28,078 nt of DNA, from positions 1-28,078 of the forward strand of contig MGZO01000071.1 of NCBI GenBank assembly GCA_001802655.1, in the 5' to 3' direction. Origin of the DNA: Hydrogenophilales bacterium RIFOXYD1_FULL_62_11. GTDB taxonomy: Bacteria; Pseudomonadota; Gammaproteobacteria; Burkholderiales; Thiobacillaceae. Below are positions 1-8,321 of the stretch, piece by piece (position 1 is the first letter of the stretch; each line of letters opens with the position of its first letter). Made by a program: the position numbers and the translations under genes. A model generated the notes under the pieces. The model made no database searches. It saw only the letters and a program-made list of their open reading frames with translations, and was not told the origin of the DNA.

Positions 1-1446
1 GTGACACTGGTGCCGCTGGCACTCGCCCTGCTGGCCAGTGCCGCCGACGGCACCCAGCTCGTCTACAAGCTGGGTGATTGGAACGCCCCGTTCGGCATCG
101 TACTGGTGGCCGACCGCCTCGCCGCATGGATGCTCATGGCCACTGCGCTGGTCGCAGGTTTCGCACTGCTGCATGCATTGCGCGGGAGCGACACTGCTGG
201 AAGACATTTTCACGTGCTGTTCCAGTTGCAGCTGTTCGGGCTGAACGGGGCGTTCCTCACGGGCGACCTGTTCAACCTGTTCGTGTTTTTCGAGATCCTG
301 CTGCTCGCCTCCTACGGCCTGCTACTCCACGGCGGCGGCCGTCTGCGTGTCAAGGCCGGACTGCATTTCGTGGTCATCAATCTGGTCGGTTCGACGCTGT
401 TCCTGTTCGCCATCGGCACCCTGTACGGGGTCACCGGCACACTCAACATGGCCGACCTTGCGGTCAAGCTGGCGCATACCGCGCCCGACAATCTCGCCCT
501 GGTCGAAACGGCTGGCCTGCTGCTGTTCAGCGTGTTTGCGCTTAAAGCAGCTTTGTTGCCGCTTTATCTGTGGCTGCCCGCCGCTTACGCTAACACCAGC
601 GCGCCGGTTGCAGCCCTGTTCGCCATCATGACCAAGGTCGGCGCCTACAGCATTCTGCGCGTCTATAGCCTGATGTTCGGTGACGATGCCGGGGCAGTCG
701 CGAATCTGCTTGATGCCTGGCTGGCGCCTCTGGCGCTGGCCACCCTGACGCTCGGCATGCTCGGCGTGGTGGCCAGCACCGCACTGCGGCAGCAGACGGC
801 CTACCTGGTGGTGGCATCGGTCGGCTCGCTGCTGCTGGCCTTTGGCCTCGGCACCCGCGATGCAATCGCCGCCGGCCTGTATTACCTGCCGCACTCCGTC
901 TTCGCCGCGGCCGCCCTGTTCCTGTTGGCTGACTCGATCAGCCGGGCGCGCGGCGGATTCGCCGACCGCTTTGAGCCGGGCTCCGCCATGCCGGGTGCGC
1001 GCGTGCTGGGCGGGCTGTTTTTCATCGTCGCCGTGGCCATCGCCGGGCTGCCTCCGCTGTCGGGCTTTCTCGGCAAGTTCATGCTGTTGAAGGCTGCGCT
1101 GGCGTCGCCGCTGCTGCCGTGGGTGTGGGGCGTGGTGCTCGCAACCGGCTTCATGGGCATGATCGCGCTCGCGCGTAGCGGCAGCGTGCTGTTCTACAAC
1201 ACGCACCGCGCATCCGACTCCATCCGTGCTTCAGCACGGAGCGGAGCGGAGCCCTCTGAAGCACACGACGCCTCCGAGGCAACCGCGCCGACCGTTGCCG
1301 CACTGGCACCCGTGGCCGGCCTGCTGCTATTGCTCATCGGCATGGTGATCTGGGCGGGCCCGCTGTCTGACTACGCCACAGCCACTGCGGCACAATTGCT
1401 GCAACCGCGGGTTTACATCGAAGCCGTGTTGGGGACGACGCCATGA
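1..1446 (+). CDS. mrpD: Cation/proton antiporter subunit D (MrpD/PhaD type), 5' end cut by window
   Basis: Membrane subunit of a multisubunit Na+(K+)/H+ antiporter, homologous to the proton-pumping ND2/ND4/ND5 subunits of respiratory complex I. The 481 readable residues are almost entirely hydrophobic helices. The family core is visible: the segment LKAALLPLYLWLPAAYA near residues 180-196, with the conserved Lys and the LPLYLWLP signature, then an S-APVAALFAIMTKVG stretch, and later AGLPPLSGFLGKFMLLKA. Family members are usually about 500-550 residues and begin with another helix, so the GTG at base 1 is probably internal and the true start lies outside the window. The stop overlaps the next start as ATGA, the typical coupling of mrp genes. 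A charged cytoplasmic loop near residues 403-428, rich in Ala/Ser/Glu, is not a strong family feature. Confidence 0.9.
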   Translation: MTLVPLALALLASAADGTQLVYKLGDWNAPFGIVLVADRLAAWMLMATALVAGFALLHALRGSDTAGRHFHVLFQLQLFGLNGAFLTGDLFNLFVFFEILLLASYGLLLHGGGRLRVKAGLHFVVINLVGSTLFLFAIGTLYGVTGTLNMADLAVKLAHTAPDNLALVETAGLLLFSVFALKAALLPLYLWLPAAYANTSAPVAALFAIMTKVGAYSILRVYSLMFGDDAGAVANLLDAWLAPLALATLTLGMLGVVASTALRQQTAYLVVASVGSLLLAFGLGTRDAIAAGLYYLPHSVFAAAALFLLADSISRARGGFADRFEPGSAMPGARVLGGLFFIVAVAIAGLPPLSGFLGKFMLLKAALASPLLPWVWGVVLATGFMGMIALARSGSVLFYNTHRASDSIRASARSGAEPSEAHDASEATAPTVAALAPVAGLLLLLIGMVIWAGPLSDYATATAAQLLQPRVYIEAVLGTTP

Positions 1447-1940
1447 GACGCCTGCTGCCACACCCCTTGCTGAGCCTCACCCTCGCCTTTTTGTGGCTGC
1501 TGCTGGTCAACCAGCTGTCCGCCGGACACCTGGTGCTGGGCGCCCTGCTCGGCTGGCTGATCCCCTTTGCCACCTCGCGCTTCTGGCCGGAACAGATCCG
1601 CATCCGCCATCCGTTCACCCTGCTGCGCTACCTGGTGGTGTTCGTCATCGACATCGTCCGCGGCAGTTTCCACGTCGCGCGTTTGATCCTGCTGGGGCCA
1701 GCGCGCCTGCGCCCGATGTTCGTCACGGTGCCACTGGCGCTCAAAACCGACCTCGCCATCAGCCTGCTGGCCAACACGATTTCGCTGACGCCAGGCACGG
1801 TGTCGGCAAGACTAAGCGCGGACAAGCAAACGCTGATCGTACACACGCTGGACACCGACGACGCCGACGCGCTGGTCGCCGAAATCAAGCAGCGCTACGA
1901 AGCCCCGCTGAAACGGATTTTTGAAGAAGGCCACGAATGA
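1443..1940 (+). CDS. mrpE: Cation/proton antiporter subunit E (MrpE/PhaE)
   Basis: Small membrane subunit of the Mrp-type antiporter, 165 residues, the usual size. Two or three hydrophobic segments occupy the first 70 residues. They are followed by the signature region with ANTISLTPGT (about residues 117-126), which is characteristic of MrpE, and a soluble C-terminal tail. The ATG lies inside the mrpD stop (4-base ATGA overlap), so translation is likely coupled. Its exact catalytic role in the family is unclear; it is needed for assembly of the complex. No anomalies seen. Confidence 0.93.
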   Translation: MRRLLPHPLLSLTLAFLWLLLVNQLSAGHLVLGALLGWLIPFATSRFWPEQIRIRHPFTLLRYLVVFVIDIVRGSFHVARLILLGPARLRPMFVTVPLALKTDLAISLLANTISLTPGTVSARLSADKQTLIVHTLDTDDADALVAEIKQRYEAPLKRIFEEGHE

Positions 1941-2209
1941 TGCTGAACATCGTCATCCCGATCGCTTACACGCTGGTCAGCCTGGCCTTCCTGCTGAGCT
2001 TCTGGCGGCTGCTTAAAGGCCCCGACGCGCCCGACCGCATCCTCGCGCTCGACACGCTGTACGTGAACACCATCGCGCTGCTGGTGCTGCTCGGCATCCA
2101 CCTCGGCAGCGCCATCTATTTCGAGGCGGCGCTGCTGATCGCCATGATGGGATTCGTCGGCACGGTGGCGTTGTGCAAGTACCTGCTGCACGGCGACATC
2201 ATCGAGTGA
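1937..2209 (+). CDS. mrpF: Cation/proton antiporter subunit F (MrpF/PhaF)
   Basis: Short three-helix subunit, 90 residues, of the Mrp antiporter. The KGPDAPDRILALDTLYVN segment (about residues 28-45) matches the conserved GP-x-DR-hydrophobic loop between helices 1 and 2 of MrpF. The start overlaps the mrpE stop by four bases (ATGA), and the gene ends directly in front of mrpG, so D-E-F-G form one transcript. Nothing unusual. Confidence 0.93.
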   Translation: MMLNIVIPIAYTLVSLAFLLSFWRLLKGPDAPDRILALDTLYVNTIALLVLLGIHLGSAIYFEAALLIAMMGFVGTVALCKYLLHGDIIE

Positions 2210-2563
2210 GTGCCTAAACCTATGCTCGACATCCTGCTCTCTATTCTGATTCTTACCGGCGCGATCTTCACCTTCATCGGATCGCTCGGCCTGGCCCGCC
2301 TGCGCGATTTCTATACCCGCCTGCACGGCCCGACCAAGGCCACCACGCTGGGCGTCGGCTGCCTGCTGATCGCGTCCGCCGTGTTTTTCAGCGTACGCGA
2401 CGAAGGCGTCAGCCTGCACGAAGTGCTGGTCACGCTGTTTCTTTTCATCACCGCGCCGGTCAGCGCGCATCTGCTCGCCAAGGCCGCGCTGCACCTGAAG
2501 CTCAAGTCACTTGCCCCGACGCCGCTGCCGGACAGCGACACCCCATCGAACTCGAGCGATTAA
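2210..2563 (+). CDS. mrpG: Cation/proton antiporter subunit G (MrpG/PhaG)
   Basis: Last subunit of the Mrp operon, three membrane helices, up to 117 residues. The conserved segment GSLGLARLRDFYTRLHGPTKATTLG (split here: LGLARLRDFY, then RLHGPTKATTLG) identifies the family. A GTG at 2210 directly abuts the mrpF stop. An ATG at 2222 would give MLDILLSILI, a more typical MrpG N-terminus, and either could be used. The C-terminal tail is short and polar. Only six bases separate its stop from the stop of the convergent peroxiredoxin gene, so this is the end of the antiporter operon. Confidence 0.9.
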   Translation: MPKPMLDILLSILILTGAIFTFIGSLGLARLRDFYTRLHGPTKATTLGVGCLLIASAVFFSVRDEGVSLHEVLVTLFLFITAPVSAHLLAKAALHLKLKSLAPTPLPDSDTPSNSSD

Positions 2564-2569
2564 GCAGCC

Positions 2570-3025
2570 TTAGAGCGTTTGCACAAACGCCAGCACTTCG
2601 GCCGCATGCCCCGGCGCTTTCAGGCCGCGCCAGCTTTTCACCAGCTTGCCATTGACGTCAAACACAAAGGTGCTGCGCTCGACGCCGCGCACCTGCTTGC
2701 CGTACATATTCTTCAGCTTCATCACGCCGAACAGTTCGCAGGCTTTCTCTTCGGTGTCGGCCAGCAGTTCGAAGGGGAACTGGTATTCAGCCTTGAAACT
2801 TTCGTGTGACTTGAGACTGTCGCGCGAGATGCCGACGACCATCGTGTTGGCTTTGCCGAAATCTGCGTACAGGTCGCGGAATTCCTGGCCTTCAAGCGTG
2901 CAGCCCGAGGTGTTGTCCTTGGGATAAAAGTACACCACGACGTTCTGGCCACGGTGATCGCTCAATTTGAACGTGGTGTTGCTGGTGGCGGGAAGTTCGA
3001 AGTCGGAGATGACGGGGTCGCTCAT
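2570..3025 (-). CDS. bcp: Thiol peroxiredoxin, PrxQ/Bcp family
   Basis: Reduces hydrogen peroxide and organic hydroperoxides in the cytoplasm, using thioredoxin as reductant in this family. The 151-residue protein has the thioredoxin-like AhpC/TSA fold: FYPKDNTSGCT carries the peroxidatic Cys42, preceded by the conserved P and T residues. The second Cys often found five residues later in PrxQ (C-x4-C) is Gln47 here. The only other obvious partner is Cys96 in KACELFGV, the alternative resolving position of some PrxQ proteins. The ATG at 3025 was chosen over an upstream in-frame codon because it begins the conserved domain and follows an AAAGG ribosome site. It is the last gene of a minus-strand trxB - smr - bcp run, which fits thioredoxin-dependent recycling. 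Confidence 0.92.
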   Translation of the reverse strand: MSDPVISDFELPATSNTTFKLSDHRGQNVVVYFYPKDNTSGCTLEGQEFRDLYADFGKANTMVVGISRDSLKSHESFKAEYQFPFELLADTEEKACELFGVMKLKNMYGKQVRGVERSTFVFDVNGKLVKSWRGLKAPGHAAEVLAFVQTL

Positions 3026-3047
3026 GGTTCGCCTTTCTGGGCAGGAA

Positions 3048-3716
3048 TTAACGGGTGGAAGATTTGAGCAGCACAACGACCGCGCCGGCGCCGCCATCGA
3101 CGGTGCGTGCCTGGCAGAACGCGAGCACTTCCTCGCGCTGCATCAGCCAGTGGCGCACCTTGTTTTTCAGCACGGGAAGGCGATTCTTCGAGCCATGACC
3201 CTTGCCGTGGATGACGCGCACGCAACGCCGGTCTTCGAGCATACAGCGGTTGAGAAAAGCCGCCAGCGCAACGCGCGCCTCGTCGCCGCTGTGGCCGTGC
3301 AGGTCGAGCTCGCCCTTGATGACCCAGCCGCCGCGCCGCAGTTTGCGCATCGCGGCGGTGGGAATGCCGGGGCGCGCAAAAAACAACTCTTCGCCAGTCG
3401 CAACCGCAGCATCCCAGTCCCACGGATCGGCCAGCGCATCGACCAGCACCTGTGCTTCATCGGCCAAGTGTTGGTGAGGAATGGGCTTGGGGCGCTGTTG
3501 CGTCAGGTTCGCGCGGTTGCCGGGCGGTAACGGCACCACATCGGCAACGGCGCGACGAAACAGCAACTTGCCGTCGGCCAGGCCGGATGCTTGGGGTCGG
3601 GTGGGTTGCGGGGCTGGATCCGGCGCAACGTCAGCCTGCTCGCGCAGGGTGCGGCGGACACGCGCCAGCGCCTCGAACGAGGCGACGGCAAGCGGGCTGT
3701 TGCTGGCGCGCTTCAT
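3048..3716 (-). CDS. Smr-domain protein
   Basis: A 222-residue protein whose C-terminal third is an Smr domain: the LDLHG motif at residues 137-141 and the HGKGHGS motif at 170-176 are both intact. Smr domains bind or cut branched nucleic acids and, in recent work on related proteins, act in ribosome rescue and RNA cleavage at stalled ribosomes. The N-terminal half is basic and proline rich with no recognised domain, as in other proteobacterial YfcN/SmrA/SmrB-like proteins. It lies 30 bases downstream of trxB and 22 bases upstream of bcp on the same strand, probably one transcript. The substrate cannot be told from sequence. Confidence 0.88.
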   Translation of the reverse strand: MKRASNSPLAVASFEALARVRRTLREQADVAPDPAPQPTRPQASGLADGKLLFRRAVADVVPLPPGNRANLTQQRPKPIPHQHLADEAQVLVDALADPWDWDAAVATGEELFFARPGIPTAAMRKLRRGGWVIKGELDLHGHSGDEARVALAAFLNRCMLEDRRCVRVIHGKGHGSKNRLPVLKNKVRHWLMQREEVLAFCQARTVDGGAGAVVVLLKSSTR

Positions 3717-3746
3717 GTCGCAACACCCGCTGATACTGCGCGGCGG

Positions 3747-4706
3747 TCAGGCCTTGCCGAGTGCGTCGAGGAAACGCTCGGCGTCGAGCGCGGCCATGCA
3801 ACCGGTACCGGCGCTGGTCACAGCCTGGCGATAGATGTGATCCTGCACGTCACCGGCGGCGAACACGCCTTCAATGTTGGTAGCGGTGGCGTTGCCCTTG
3901 TTGCCGCTCTGGGTGACGATGTAGCCGCCTTCAAGCGTGAGCTGGCCTTCAAAGATGGCGGTGTTGGGCTTATGACCAATGGCGATGAAGACGCCAGTAA
4001 GCGCGATCTCCTTGGTCGCGCCGTCATCCTTTGTGCTCTTGATGCGCATGCCGGTGACGCCGGTCTTGTCGCCCAGCACTTCGTCCAGCGTGTGATCGAG
4101 TTCGAGCGTGATCTTGCCTTCCTTGACCTTTTCCATCAGGTGATCGACCAGGATTTTCTCGGACTTGAAGGTGTCGCGGCGATGCACCACCGTGACGTGA
4201 CGTGCGATGTTGGCCAGATACAGCGCTTCTTCGACCGCCGTGTTGCCGCCGCCGATAACCGCCACATCCTGATTCTTGTAGAAGAAACCGTCACAGGTGG
4301 CGCAGCCCGACACGCCCTTGCCCATGAAAGCCTGTTCCGACGGCAAACCGAGATACATCGCCGACGCGCCGGTGGCAATGATCAGCGCATCACAGGTGTA
4401 GGTGCCGGAATCGCCGATCAGGGTGAACGGCTTTTCGGTCAGCTTGGCGGTGTGGATCTGGTCGAAGATGATTTCGGTCTTGAAACGCTCGGCGTGACGC
4501 TGGAAGCGGTCCATCAAATCGGGGCCCTGCACACCATCAACGTCAGCGGGCCAGTTGTCGACTTCCGTCGTGGTCATCAACTGACCGCCCTGCTGCATGC
4601 CGGTGATGACGACAGGGGAAAGGTTCGCGCGCGCGGCGTAGACAGCGGCGGAGTAGCCCGCAGGGCCGGAGCCCAGAATGATGAGTTTGTGGTGTGCAGT
4701 GCTCAT
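3747..4706 (-). CDS. trxB: Thioredoxin-disulfide reductase
   Basis: FAD-dependent enzyme that passes electrons from NADPH to thioredoxin. The 319-residue protein has the FAD-binding GSGPAGYSAA at residues 12-21, the redox-active CATC (Cys135 and Cys138) followed by DGFF, the NADPH site GGGNTAVEE near 152-160 with HRRDTF near 175-180, and the C-terminal FAD motif ending GVFAAGDV. The length is typical of the low-molecular-weight bacterial type. The start at 4706 (MSTAHHKLIILGSG) places the Rossmann motif at its usual distance; an in-frame extension upstream is unlikely. It is divergent from ftsK and leads the trxB - smr - bcp cluster. Confidence 0.96.
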   Translation of the reverse strand: MSTAHHKLIILGSGPAGYSAAVYAARANLSPVVITGMQQGGQLMTTTEVDNWPADVDGVQGPDLMDRFQRHAERFKTEIIFDQIHTAKLTEKPFTLIGDSGTYTCDALIIATGASAMYLGLPSEQAFMGKGVSGCATCDGFFYKNQDVAVIGGGNTAVEEALYLANIARHVTVVHRRDTFKSEKILVDHLMEKVKEGKITLELDHTLDEVLGDKTGVTGMRIKSTKDDGATKEIALTGVFIAIGHKPNTAIFEGQLTLEGGYIVTQSGNKGNATATNIEGVFAAGDVQDHIYRQAVTSAGTGCMAALDAERFLDALGKA

Positions 4707-4788
4707 GGGATGGTCTCGGGTGGGGTGAAGAAAGCAATCTATTCTAACCAATCTTGGCGCCAGCATTTCCATGCTGCCTGTCCGGGTT

Positions 4789-4818
4789 GCCTGCCAGCAG
4801 GCTTGCCCCGTTTATAAT
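4789..4818 (+). promoter_or_regulatory. Probable ftsK promoter with adjacent palindrome
   Basis: A perfect TATAAT (4813-4818) lies 38 bases before the ftsK ATG. Ten bases upstream of it is the palindrome GCCTGC-CA-GCAGGC (4789-4802), which overlaps where the -35 box would be. No good -35 hexamer is seen (TTGCCT would need a 20-base spacer), so the promoter may depend on an activator or be weak. The palindrome could be an operator or part of the divergent trxB control region. Confidence 0.45.
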
Positions 4819-4856
4819 CGGGGGCACTTTTGCCGTTTCAAGTTCCTCAAGTCTCC

Positions 4857-7130
4857 ATGGCGCGTCCCGCTCCCCGTTCCATTACGCCTTTACCACCCCG
4901 CATGCAGCGTCTATTGCGCGAAGCCCGCGCGCTGCTGGTGGGGTTTGCCGCGCTGTTGCTGGCGGCCATTCTGCTCACCCACAATCTGGCCGACCCTGGT
5001 TTTTCGACCACCGGCGACGGCAGCGCGCTGCACAACCTGGGGGGACGCACGGGCGCCTATGTATCCGACCTGCTGCTGCAGATGTTCGGCCTGTCAGCCT
5101 GGTGGTGGGTGGTGCTGGCGGCAGGTTATGTCATCCATACCTTCCGCAATCTGGATGAGCCGCCGCTGGAAAAAAGCCGGCAACGCTGGTTCAGGCTGGG
5201 CGGCTTCCTGTTGATGCTGCTGGCCAGCACGGGCGTTGAATGGCTACGCACCTGGCACTGGACGGCGGCGTTGCCAGATGCCCACGGCGGCGTGCTGGGG
5301 CTTGGCATCGGCGGCGCGGCAGGTGCACTGCTGGGCTTTACCGGCGGCTCGCTCATCCTGCTGCTGCTGATGGCGTTGGGCTTCAGCCTGTTCACTGGCG
5401 TATCGTGGCTCAGCATGGCCGAGCGTACCGGCGAGTGGGCCGAAAAAGCCAGCCTGAAACTGCGTGAAGCCTGGCAGGCCTCACGCGATCGCAAGGTTGG
5501 CGAAGCCGCACTGCAAAAGCGCGAAGCCATCGTTTCGGTCGAAAAGAAGAAACGGGTCGAAGCGCCGCCGATCCGCATCGAGCCGGTCGTCAAGGAAATC
5601 CCGCAATCACCGCGCGCGGTCAGCGAGCAGCAGACGCCGCTGTTTTCCGATTTGCCGGATTCCCCCCTGCCGCCGCTGCATCTGCTCGACCCCGCCGACG
5701 AAGTGGTCGAAACCGCCAGCGCGGAGTCGCTGGAATTCACCTCGCTGATGATCGAACGCAAGCTGGCCGAGTTCGGCGTCGAGGTGAAAGTGGTGTCGGC
5801 CTCGCCCGGCCCGGTCATCACCCGTTATGAAATCGAGCCCGCCGTCGGTGTCAAAGGCAGCCAGATCGTCAATCTGTCGAAGGATCTGGCGCGCAACCTG
5901 TCGGTCATCAGCATTCGCGTGGTCGAAGCCATCCCCGGCAAGCACACGATGGGGCTGGAGATTCCCAACGTCAAACGGCAAATCGTGCGGCTGTCCGAAA
6001 TCCTCGGGTCCACGGCCTATCACGACAGCACCAGCCCGTTGACCATCACGCTGGGCAAGGACATCGCTGGCAACCCAGTGGTCGCCGACCTCGGCAAGAT
6101 GCCGCATCTGCTGGTGGCGGGCACCACCGGTTCGGGCAAGTCGGTCGGCGTCAACGCGATGATTCTGTCGCTGGTCTACAAATCCGACCCCAGCGCAGTG
6201 CGCATGATCATGGTCGACCCAAAAATGCTGGAGCTCTCAATTTACGAAGGCATCCCGCACCTGCTGGCGCCAGTCGTCACCGACATGAAGCAGGCTGCCA
6301 GCGCGCTCAACTGGTGCGTCGGCGAGATGGAACGGCGCTACAAACTGCTGTCCGCCGTGGGCGTGCGCAACCTTGCCAGCTACAACCAGAAAGTCCGCGA
6401 CGCTAAAAAGGCCGGCACGCCGCTGACGCATCCGTTCAGCTTGACACCCGACAATCCCGAGCCGCTGGAAACCATGCCAATGATCGTGGTGATGATCGAC
6501 GAGCTCGCCGACCTGATGATGGTGGTGGGCAAAAAGGTTGAAGAACTGATCGCACGGCTGGCACAGAAGGCCCGCGCGGCCGGCATTCACCTGATCCTGG
6601 CGACGCAGCGGCCGTCGGTCGACGTCATCACCGGCCTGATCAAGGCCAACATCCCGACCCGCATCGCCTTCCAGGTGTCCTCCAAAATAGACTCGCGCAC
6701 GATTCTCGATCAGATGGGCGCTGAAGCCCTGCTCGGTCAAGGCGACATGCTTTACCTGCCGCCCGGCACCGGGCTGCCTCAACGGGTACACGGCGCCTTC
6801 GTGTCGGACAGCGAAGTGCACCGCGTAGTCGATTATCTGAAAGCCCTGGGCGAGCCGGATTACATCGAAGGCATGCTCGAATCCCCCGAAGAAGGCGGTG
6901 ACGGCGGCAGCGAATTCGGTGAAGCGGCAGAGGCCGACCCGCTCTACGATCAGGCCGTGGCCTATGTCCTGAAGACCCGCCGCGCCTCGATTTCGTCGGT
7001 GCAGCGGCAGTTGCGCATTGGCTATAACCGAGCCGCCCGCATGATCGAAGACATGGAGCGCGCCGGCCTGGTTTCGTCCATGCAATCGAACGGTAACCGT
7101 GAAGTATTGGCGCCAGGAGGCGACGCATGA
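4857..7130 (+). CDS. ftsK: DNA translocase FtsK
   Basis: Septum-located hexameric ATPase that pumps DNA during chromosome segregation and activates XerCD at dif. The 757-residue protein shows, in order: four membrane helices (about residues 27-45, 70-95, 112-130, 145-182); a short charged linker; the alpha/beta motor with Walker A VAGTTGSGKS (about 420-429) and Walker B VVMIDELAD (about 543-551); and a C-terminal winged-helix gamma domain containing SVQRQLRIGYNRAARMIE, which reads KOPS sequences. The linker is short, as in SpoIIIE-like FtsKs, rather than the long one of E. coli. The ATG at 4857 (MARPAPRS) is preferred over a TTG at 4830. The stop overlaps ispD by four bases. Confidence 0.96.
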   Translation: MARPAPRSITPLPPRMQRLLREARALLVGFAALLLAAILLTHNLADPGFSTTGDGSALHNLGGRTGAYVSDLLLQMFGLSAWWWVVLAAGYVIHTFRNLDEPPLEKSRQRWFRLGGFLLMLLASTGVEWLRTWHWTAALPDAHGGVLGLGIGGAAGALLGFTGGSLILLLLMALGFSLFTGVSWLSMAERTGEWAEKASLKLREAWQASRDRKVGEAALQKREAIVSVEKKKRVEAPPIRIEPVVKEIPQSPRAVSEQQTPLFSDLPDSPLPPLHLLDPADEVVETASAESLEFTSLMIERKLAEFGVEVKVVSASPGPVITRYEIEPAVGVKGSQIVNLSKDLARNLSVISIRVVEAIPGKHTMGLEIPNVKRQIVRLSEILGSTAYHDSTSPLTITLGKDIAGNPVVADLGKMPHLLVAGTTGSGKSVGVNAMILSLVYKSDPSAVRMIMVDPKMLELSIYEGIPHLLAPVVTDMKQAASALNWCVGEMERRYKLLSAVGVRNLASYNQKVRDAKKAGTPLTHPFSLTPDNPEPLETMPMIVVMIDELADLMMVVGKKVEELIARLAQKARAAGIHLILATQRPSVDVITGLIKANIPTRIAFQVSSKIDSRTILDQMGAEALLGQGDMLYLPPGTGLPQRVHGAFVSDSEVHRVVDYLKALGEPDYIEGMLESPEEGGDGGSEFGEAAEADPLYDQAVAYVLKTRRASISSVQRQLRIGYNRAARMIEDMERAGLVSSMQSNGNREVLAPGGDA

Positions 7131-7846
7131 AGTTTTACGCCCTGATTCCCGCAGCCGGAACCGGCTCCCGCATGAGCGATGCCAACCCCAAGCAAAAGAC
7201 AGTACCCAAGCAATATATGGCGCTCAACTCGGTCCCCATGATCGCGCACGCCATGATGGTACTGGCGCGCGAGCCCCGCATTGCCAAGCTGTTCGTGGTG
7301 CTGTCGCCCGACGACGTGTGGTGGGACAACTACGAATGGCGTGGCTGGGAAGAGCGTTTGCAGGTGCTGCGCTGCGGCGGCGCCACCCGCGCCGAGACCG
7401 TGCTGAACGGACTGCAGGCGATCGCCAGCGTGTGCACTGCGGACGACTGGGTACTGGTGCACGATGCCGCCCGTCCCTGCCTGTCGGACGAGGTTCTTGG
7501 CAAGTTGATCAACGAAGTGGCAGACGACCCGGTCGGCGGCCTGCTGGCGGTGCCGGTAGCCGACACCCTGAAGCGGGCCGCTGCCGACACGACATCCGGC
7601 GCGCGTGCCGAAGCCACCGTGCCGCGCGCAGGTCTGTGGCAGGCGCAAACGCCGCAGATGTTTCGCCATGGCAAGCTCGTCGAGGCGTTGCAGGCCGCGG
7701 GCAGCGACATCACCGATGAGGCCTCGGCCATCGAACGACTCGGCCTGCAGCCGCGTCTGGTCGAATCCGACAGCCGCAACTTCAAAGTGACCTATCCGCA
7801 AGACCGGGAACTGGCCAGCCTGATACTGGGGCAACTCAATGCCTGA
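7127..7846 (+). CDS. ispD: 2-C-methyl-D-erythritol 4-phosphate cytidylyltransferase
   Basis: Third step of the MEP isoprenoid pathway: couples MEP with CTP to give CDP-methylerythritol. The 239-residue protein has the nucleotidyltransferase N-terminus PAAGTGSRM (residues 8-16), where the Arg and following basic residues contact CTP, KQYMAL, the LVHDAARPC segment that binds MEP, and a C-terminal KVTYPQD. The length is normal. The start overlaps the ftsK stop as ATGA, and the 3' end overlaps ispF by eight bases; adjacent or fused ispD and ispF are common because both belong to the same pathway. Confidence 0.96.
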   Translation: MKFYALIPAAGTGSRMSDANPKQKTVPKQYMALNSVPMIAHAMMVLAREPRIAKLFVVLSPDDVWWDNYEWRGWEERLQVLRCGGATRAETVLNGLQAIASVCTADDWVLVHDAARPCLSDEVLGKLINEVADDPVGGLLAVPVADTLKRAAADTTSGARAEATVPRAGLWQAQTPQMFRHGKLVEALQAAGSDITDEASAIERLGLQPRLVESDSRNFKVTYPQDRELASLILGQLNA

Positions 7847-8321
7847 CCTCCGCATCGGCCACGGTTTCGACGTGCATGCGTTCACCGCCAACCGCAAGCT
7901 CATCATCGGCGGTGTCGATATTCCCCATGAACTTGGGCTGGCCGGACATTCCGATGCCGACGTGCTGCTGCACGCGATCTGCGACGCACTCTTGGGCGCG
8001 GCCGGGCTGGGCGACATTGGCCGCCATTTCCCCGACACCGACGCGGCGTTTTCCGGCATCGACAGCCGCATCCTGCTGCGCCGCGTCGCCGGGCAATTGC
8101 AGCAACGCCGCTGGCGTGTCGGCAACGTCGACGCCACCATCATTGCCCAAGCGCCGAAAATGTCGCCGCACATTGCACGGATGACGGCTCACATCGCTGA
8201 CGATCTCGGCGTTGCCATCGACCGCGTCAACATCAAGGCGACCACCACCGAAAAGCTCGGTTTCACCGGGCGTGGCGAAGGCATCGCCGCCGAAGCGGTG
8301 TGCCTCATCGAGCGTGACTGA
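7839..8321 (+). CDS. ispF: 2-C-methyl-D-erythritol 2,4-cyclodiphosphate synthase
   Basis: Trimeric metal-dependent enzyme of the MEP pathway that cyclises CDP-ME 2-phosphate. The 160-residue protein begins RIGHGFDVHAF with metal ligands Asp11 and His13. It continues with GHSDADVLLHAICDAL, which holds the third ligand His, LGDIGRHFPDTD, and the C-terminal TTTEKLGFTGRGEGIAA signature. Translation is probably coupled to ispD through the eight-base overlap, and the downstream thpR start lies within its last codons. Confidence 0.97.
   Translation: MPDLRIGHGFDVHAFTANRKLIIGGVDIPHELGLAGHSDADVLLHAICDALLGAAGLGDIGRHFPDTDAAFSGIDSRILLRRVAGQLQQRRWRVGNVDATIIAQAPKMSPHIARMTAHIADDLGVAIDRVNIKATTTEKLGFTGRGEGIAAEAVCLIERD

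Noticed and set aside
322..1206. Minus-strand open frame of 294 codons
   Set aside because: Antisense to mrpD; the Gln/Arg/His-rich translation is typical of shadow frames.
3591..4817. Plus-strand open frame of 408 codons
   Set aside because: Lies wholly antisense to trxB and smr, which have clear family motifs; long shadow frames are expected in GC-rich DNA, and the translation has no recognisable domain.
6237..7085. Minus-strand open frame of 282 codons
   Set aside because: Antisense to the FtsK motor domain, no ribosome site or domain.
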